A stretch of DNA of 8,216 nt, from NCBI GenBank assembly GCA_900555295.1, contig USKN01000080.1:1-8216 (forward strand), read 5' to 3'. Each line of letters starts with the position of its first letter. Position 1 is the first letter of the stretch. The notes beneath the pieces were generated by a model. That model made no database searches and was not told the origin of the DNA. It saw only the letters and a program-made list of their open reading frames with translations. Of this stretch, positions 6,044 to 8,216 are shown in pieces. The position numbers were made by a program, and so were the translations under genes. Origin of the DNA: an uncultured Eubacteriales bacterium. Its GTDB lineage: Bacteria; Bacillota; Clostridia; UMGS1810.

Positions 6044-7495
6044 TTATTTTTCAAAGCTGCCCCGGATATCCTCGGTGGGCGGCGCAATCGGGTACTCGCC
6101 GGTAAAGCAGGCCGTGCAATGGCCCATGCCGCCAATCATCTCGCCCAGGCGTTCTGTCTTCAGATAGGCCAGGGAATCAGCCCCGATGACCTGGCGGATC
6201 TCCTCGATGGTCCGGTTATGGGCGATTAACTGCTCCTCCGCCGGTACGTCGGTACCGAAATAGCAGGGGTGCAGGAAGGGCGGGGAGCTGACCCGCATAT
6301 GTACCTCTTTGGCTCCGGCGTCGCGGAGCATCTTCACAATGCGGTCGCTGGTGGTGCCGCGGACGATGGAATCATCGATCATAATCACGCGCTTTCCATT
6401 GACTGCCTCTTTCAGGACATTCAGCTTCACCCGGACGCTGGATTCCCGGCTGCTCTGGCCCGGCTTGATAAAGGTACGGCCCACATAACCATTTTTCACA
6501 AAGGCGGTACCGTAGGGGATGCCGGACTGAAGGGAATAGCCGAGGGCCGCCGCATTGCCTGACTCGGGTACGCCCACCACCAGGTCGGCCTCCACCGGGC
6601 TGTCCATGGCCAGGAATCTGCCTGACTGAATCCGCGCCTGATAGACGCTGACGCCGTCGAAATGACTGTCCGGGCGGGCGAAATAGATGTATTCAAAGAT
6701 GCAGCGCGCCTCCTGATCCTTCGGAAGGCAATGGCTCTTATCCGATTCGATGCCTTTCTGGGGCGTAATTGTCACGATCTCGCCGGGCTCCACGTCCCGC
6801 ACAAAGGTGGCGCCGATGGTATCCAGGGCGCAGGTCTCACTGGCCAGGATGTAAGCGTTGTCACGCTTGCCGATGCATAAGGGACGGAAGCCGTAGGGGT
6901 CTCTGGCTCCGATGAGCTTTCTGGGTGACATGACAATCAGGGAATAGGCTCCCTTGATCTTATCCATGGCCCGGGAAACTGCTTCCTCAACGCTCCCCGT
7001 GTGGATTCGCTCTCTGGCGATATGGTAGGCGATGACCTCGGAATCAATGGTGGTCTGAAAAATAGCTCCGGTGTATTCCAGCTCCCGGCGGAGCTCCGGC
7101 GCGTTGACCAGGTTGCCGTTGTGGGCTAACCCTAAGGTTCCTTTCACATAATTTAATACCAGCGGCTGGGCGTTCTCTCTGGTACTGCTGCCCGCCGTGG
7201 AATAGCGGGTATGTCCTACGCCGATATCGCCCTTCAGGGCGCTTAACTGGTCCGGCGCAAAGACCTCATTTACCAGGCCCATGCCTTTATGGCTTTTTAC
7301 CACGCCTTTGGGGCCGTTCGTATCGCTGACCGCGATGCCGCAGCTCTCCTGTCCTCTGTGCTGCAGGGCAAATAAGCCGTAATAAATCGTAGAAGCCACG
7401 TCGTTGCCGTCGAAATCATAGATTCCGAACACGCCGCATTCCTCACGGAGCTTCTCGTCCTCTTCGTATTGTTCATGGATTTGTTCTCTGTTCAT
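6044..7495 (-). CDS. purF: amidophosphoribosyltransferase (glutamine PRPP amidotransferase)
   Basis: The first committed enzyme of purine synthesis, making phosphoribosylamine from PRPP and glutamine. In a 483-residue protein, Cys20 in EECGVFGIYDF becomes the N-terminal glutaminase nucleophile after removal of a 19-residue propeptide. HTRYSTAG and LAHNGNLVN follow in the Ntn-hydrolase domain, and the PRPP loop VIMIDDSIVRGTT lies near 370-382. Cys265, Cys411, Cys460 and Cys463 match the 4Fe-4S ligand pattern of the Bacillus-type, oxygen-sensitive enzyme. The frame stays open back to ATG 7579, but I choose 7495. GGAGG sits at 7502-7506 with six-base spacing, the extension would begin about 8 bases from the predicted transcription start, and 7495 gives a normal propeptide. 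The gene is markedly richer in G+C than the genes left of 5.6 kb. Confidence 0.96.
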   Translation of the reverse strand: MNREQIHEQYEEDEKLREECGVFGIYDFDGNDVASTIYYGLFALQHRGQESCGIAVSDTNGPKGVVKSHKGMGLVNEVFAPDQLSALKGDIGVGHTRYSTAGSSTRENAQPLVLNYVKGTLGLAHNGNLVNAPELRRELEYTGAIFQTTIDSEVIAYHIARERIHTGSVEEAVSRAMDKIKGAYSLIVMSPRKLIGARDPYGFRPLCIGKRDNAYILASETCALDTIGATFVRDVEPGEIVTITPQKGIESDKSHCLPKDQEARCIFEYIYFARPDSHFDGVSVYQARIQSGRFLAMDSPVEADLVVGVPESGNAAALGYSLQSGIPYGTAFVKNGYVGRTFIKPGQSSRESSVRVKLNVLKEAVNGKRVIMIDDSIVRGTTSDRIVKMLRDAGAKEVHMRVSSPPFLHPCYFGTDVPAEEQLIAHNRTIEEIRQVIGADSLAYLKTERLGEMIGGMGHCTACFTGEYPIAPPTEDIRGSFEK

Positions 7496-7593
7496 GGGGT
7501 ACCTCCGTCCTGTGCTTTTCTTATAAAGATGCTTTTCTGTACGGATGACGGTCAGATAAGGCCGTCGGAATTTTCTCATTTAGTACGTACAAA

Positions 7594-7622
7594 AGTATAA
7601 ACCATGATTTTTTGAAATGCAA
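7594..7622 (-). promoter_or_regulatory. purF promoter
   Basis: The minus strand reads TTGCAT (7617-7622), a 17-base spacer, then TATACT (7594-7599), matching consensus at 4 of 6 and 5 of 6. The start point would be near 7587, inside the 8-bp palindrome GTACGTAC (7583-7590), which could be an operator. The leader to ATG 7495 is about 90 bases and holds only a short GACGG/CCGTC hairpin (7547-7566). I do not see a purine riboswitch or a Bacillus-like PurBox. Confidence 0.75.
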
Positions 7623-7692
7623 GGGCGGATCGGGGGACGGTTATTACTTATTCTAATTGATAATTTGGTGGTTTTCTTATAAAAATGCGCAG

Positions 7693-7736
7693 AAAAAATC
7701 CCGGCGTCTCTGCTTTTTCGGTCAGAGGCGCCGGGG
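7693..7736 (-). terminator. strong intrinsic terminator of the 7755-7889 transcript
   Basis: On the minus strand a 13-bp, G+C-rich stem (arms 7723-7735 and 7700-7712; one mismatched-type C/A position on this strand, a G-U on the other) closes a 10-base loop. It is followed, after one A, by TTTTTT (7693-7698). No T-run follows the hairpin on the plus strand, so it serves minus-strand transcription. The transcript must come from the small ORF ending at 7755. It also insulates purF, whose promoter lies about 70 bases further on. Confidence 0.85.
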
Positions 7737-7754
7737 TGCGAAATGTTTTTGGTT

Positions 7755-7889
7755 TTATGCTTCGAAGAGGAAATATTTTCCGTACCGGTCTGCAGCGAGG
7801 ATAGCCGCGTAAACGGACTCCGGCGTCACCTCAAAGGGCATATTGTGCAGAGTATCATTTTCCGCGCAGGCAGCCTCGGCAACCGCCAT
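7755..7889 (-). CDS. unrecognised 44-codon ORF, possible 3' remnant of a larger gene
   Basis: I do not recognise this product. The minus-strand frame ending at 7755 encodes 44 residues from ATG 7889: MAVAEAACAENDTLHNMPFE, then VTPESVYAAILAADRYGKYF and LFEA. It looks like real protein: it has a mixed hydrophobic pattern, G+C-rich third positions like purF, and an amphipathic segment VYAAILAADRYGKYF. The strong terminator just downstream supports transcription. Against it, no convincing Shine-Dalgarno precedes the ATG. The frame also continues upstream without a start to a TAG at 7937-7939, so the piece may be the surviving C-terminus of a lost gene. No membrane segment or signal peptide is seen. 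The divergent oxidoreductase promoter overlaps its upstream side. Confidence 0.4.
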   Translation of the reverse strand: MAVAEAACAENDTLHNMPFEVTPESVYAAILAADRYGKYFLFEA

Positions 7890-7915
7890 CAGCTTCTCTT
7901 TCGTCGTTTCTTTTC

Positions 7916-7944
7916 TTGACTTTCCTTCCCCTGCCCCCTATTCT
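7916..7944 (+). promoter_or_regulatory. possible promoter of the Gfo/Idh/MocA oxidoreductase gene
   Basis: TTGACT (7916-7921), 17 bases, then TATTCT (7939-7944) match consensus at 5 of 6 and 4 of 6. The spacer is a run of pyrimidines (CCTTCCCCTGCCCCC). Transcription would begin near 7951, about 44 bases before ATG 7995. TATAAG at 7944-7949 is an alternative -10 but would leave a 22-base spacer. Confidence 0.45.
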
Positions 7945-7994
7945 ATAAGTAATCCTACGTTTACAGGAAATTTGTTTTGGAAAAAGGAGTTTTT

Positions 7995-8216
7995 ATGAAT
8001 CCTCTTCGTATTGGTATTTTGAGTACTGCCTCTATCGTACCGCGGTTTGTGAATGCTGCAGAAACTGTGGAAGGCTGTGTAGTGACGGCTATCGCTTCGC
8101 GGAATCTGGAAAAGGCCGCTGAAAAGGCTGCGCTTTGGGGGATCCCGCAGGCTTTTGGCAGCTACCGGGAGCTGCTCGCCTCCGATGAGGTTGATATCGT
8201 CTATATCGCTACAATC
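7995..8216 (+). CDS. Gfo/Idh/MocA family oxidoreductase, N-terminal part
   Basis: The first 74 codons of a gene that runs off the right edge with the frame open. The N-terminus LRIGILSTASIVPRFVNAA is the NAD(P)-binding Rossmann start of the Gfo/Idh/MocA family (usually GILGTAxIA). It continues with VVTAIASRNLEKAAEKAALW, then GSYRELLASDEVDIVYIAT, the strand leading to the conserved P-N/H catalytic region beyond the edge. Family members oxidise or reduce sugars, inositols and related polyols with NAD(P); the substrate cannot be inferred from this part. The start is clear: AAGGAG at 7984-7989 lies five bases before ATG. It is the only plus-strand gene and has the G+C-rich character of purF. Confidence 0.88.
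   Translation, partial: MNPLRIGILSTASIVPRFVNAAETVEGCVVTAIASRNLEKAAEKAALWGIPQAFGSYRELLASDEVDIVYIATI

Noticed and set aside
6020..6065. A terminator after purF formed by CCGGG and CCCGG around its stop codon.
   Set aside because: The stem is only five pairs with a loop of over 25 bases and no T-run follows, so termination is unlikely.
7496..7594. A purine riboswitch or PurR box in the purF leader.
   Set aside because: The roughly 90-base leader shows only a 5-bp hairpin and no terminator or anti-terminator pair. I could not find the three-way junction pattern or a Bacillus-like PurBox.
7643..7953. A 9-bp inverted repeat, ATTACTTAT (7643-7651) and ATAAGTAAT (7945-7953), flanking the small ORF and its terminator, like ends of a mobile cassette.
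   Set aside because: The match stops after 9 bases on both sides, the sequence is AT-rich, and no transposase or target duplication is seen. Chance is a sufficient explanation over 300 bases.

Overview
The window looks like Bacillota, class Clostridia. The support is the rpsU-yqeY pair, a YqeG-type HAD phosphatase, ThyX in place of ThyA, a PurF with a propeptide and Fe-S-type cysteines, strong GGAGG ribosome binding sites, and sigma-A-like promoters with 17-base spacers. All genes lie on the minus strand except the partial one at the right edge. I recognise no mobile element, CRISPR array, phage gene or obvious new defence or biosynthetic system; the content is mainly housekeeping.

Layout, in minus-strand transcription order from right to left. 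A promoter at 7594-7622 drives purF (6044-7495), which is followed by purB (4529-5962), itself preceded by a second possible promoter. Closely spaced behind purB come a wecG/tagA-type glycosyltransferase, thyX, a thymidylate-kinase-like gene and a tRNA-Arg(CCG), ending at a hairpin with a U-tract (2128-2175). A small SGNH/GDSL hydrolase gene (1493-2077) follows. A perfect-consensus promoter (1435-1463) then drives rpsU-yqeY, closed by an intrinsic terminator (642-674). That terminator nearly touches the ribosome binding site of yqeG (116-622). Another strong promoter (18-46) fires leftward out of the window. At the right end, 7496-7994 holds the purF leader and promoter, an unrecognised 44-codon minus-strand ORF with its own strong terminator, and a possible plus-strand promoter for a Gfo/Idh/MocA oxidoreductase (7995 onward, cut by the window edge).

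Functionally, PurF and PurB are purine synthesis steps (PRPP amidotransferase and adenylosuccinate lyase). ThyX and the kinase are plausibly consecutive steps dUMP to dTMP to dTDP, so the central cluster is nucleotide supply plus one envelope glycosyltransferase.

The most striking signal is compositional. Everything left of about 5.6 kb is AT-rich with A/T-ending codons. Everything right of about 5.67 kb is clearly richer in G+C. The change falls inside purB, at its most conserved block, with the reading frame intact. Either purB is a natural mosaic made by homologous recombination, or two Clostridia genomes were joined at this conserved stretch during assembly. Operon inferences that cross this point (purF with purB-wecG-thyX) are therefore provisional.
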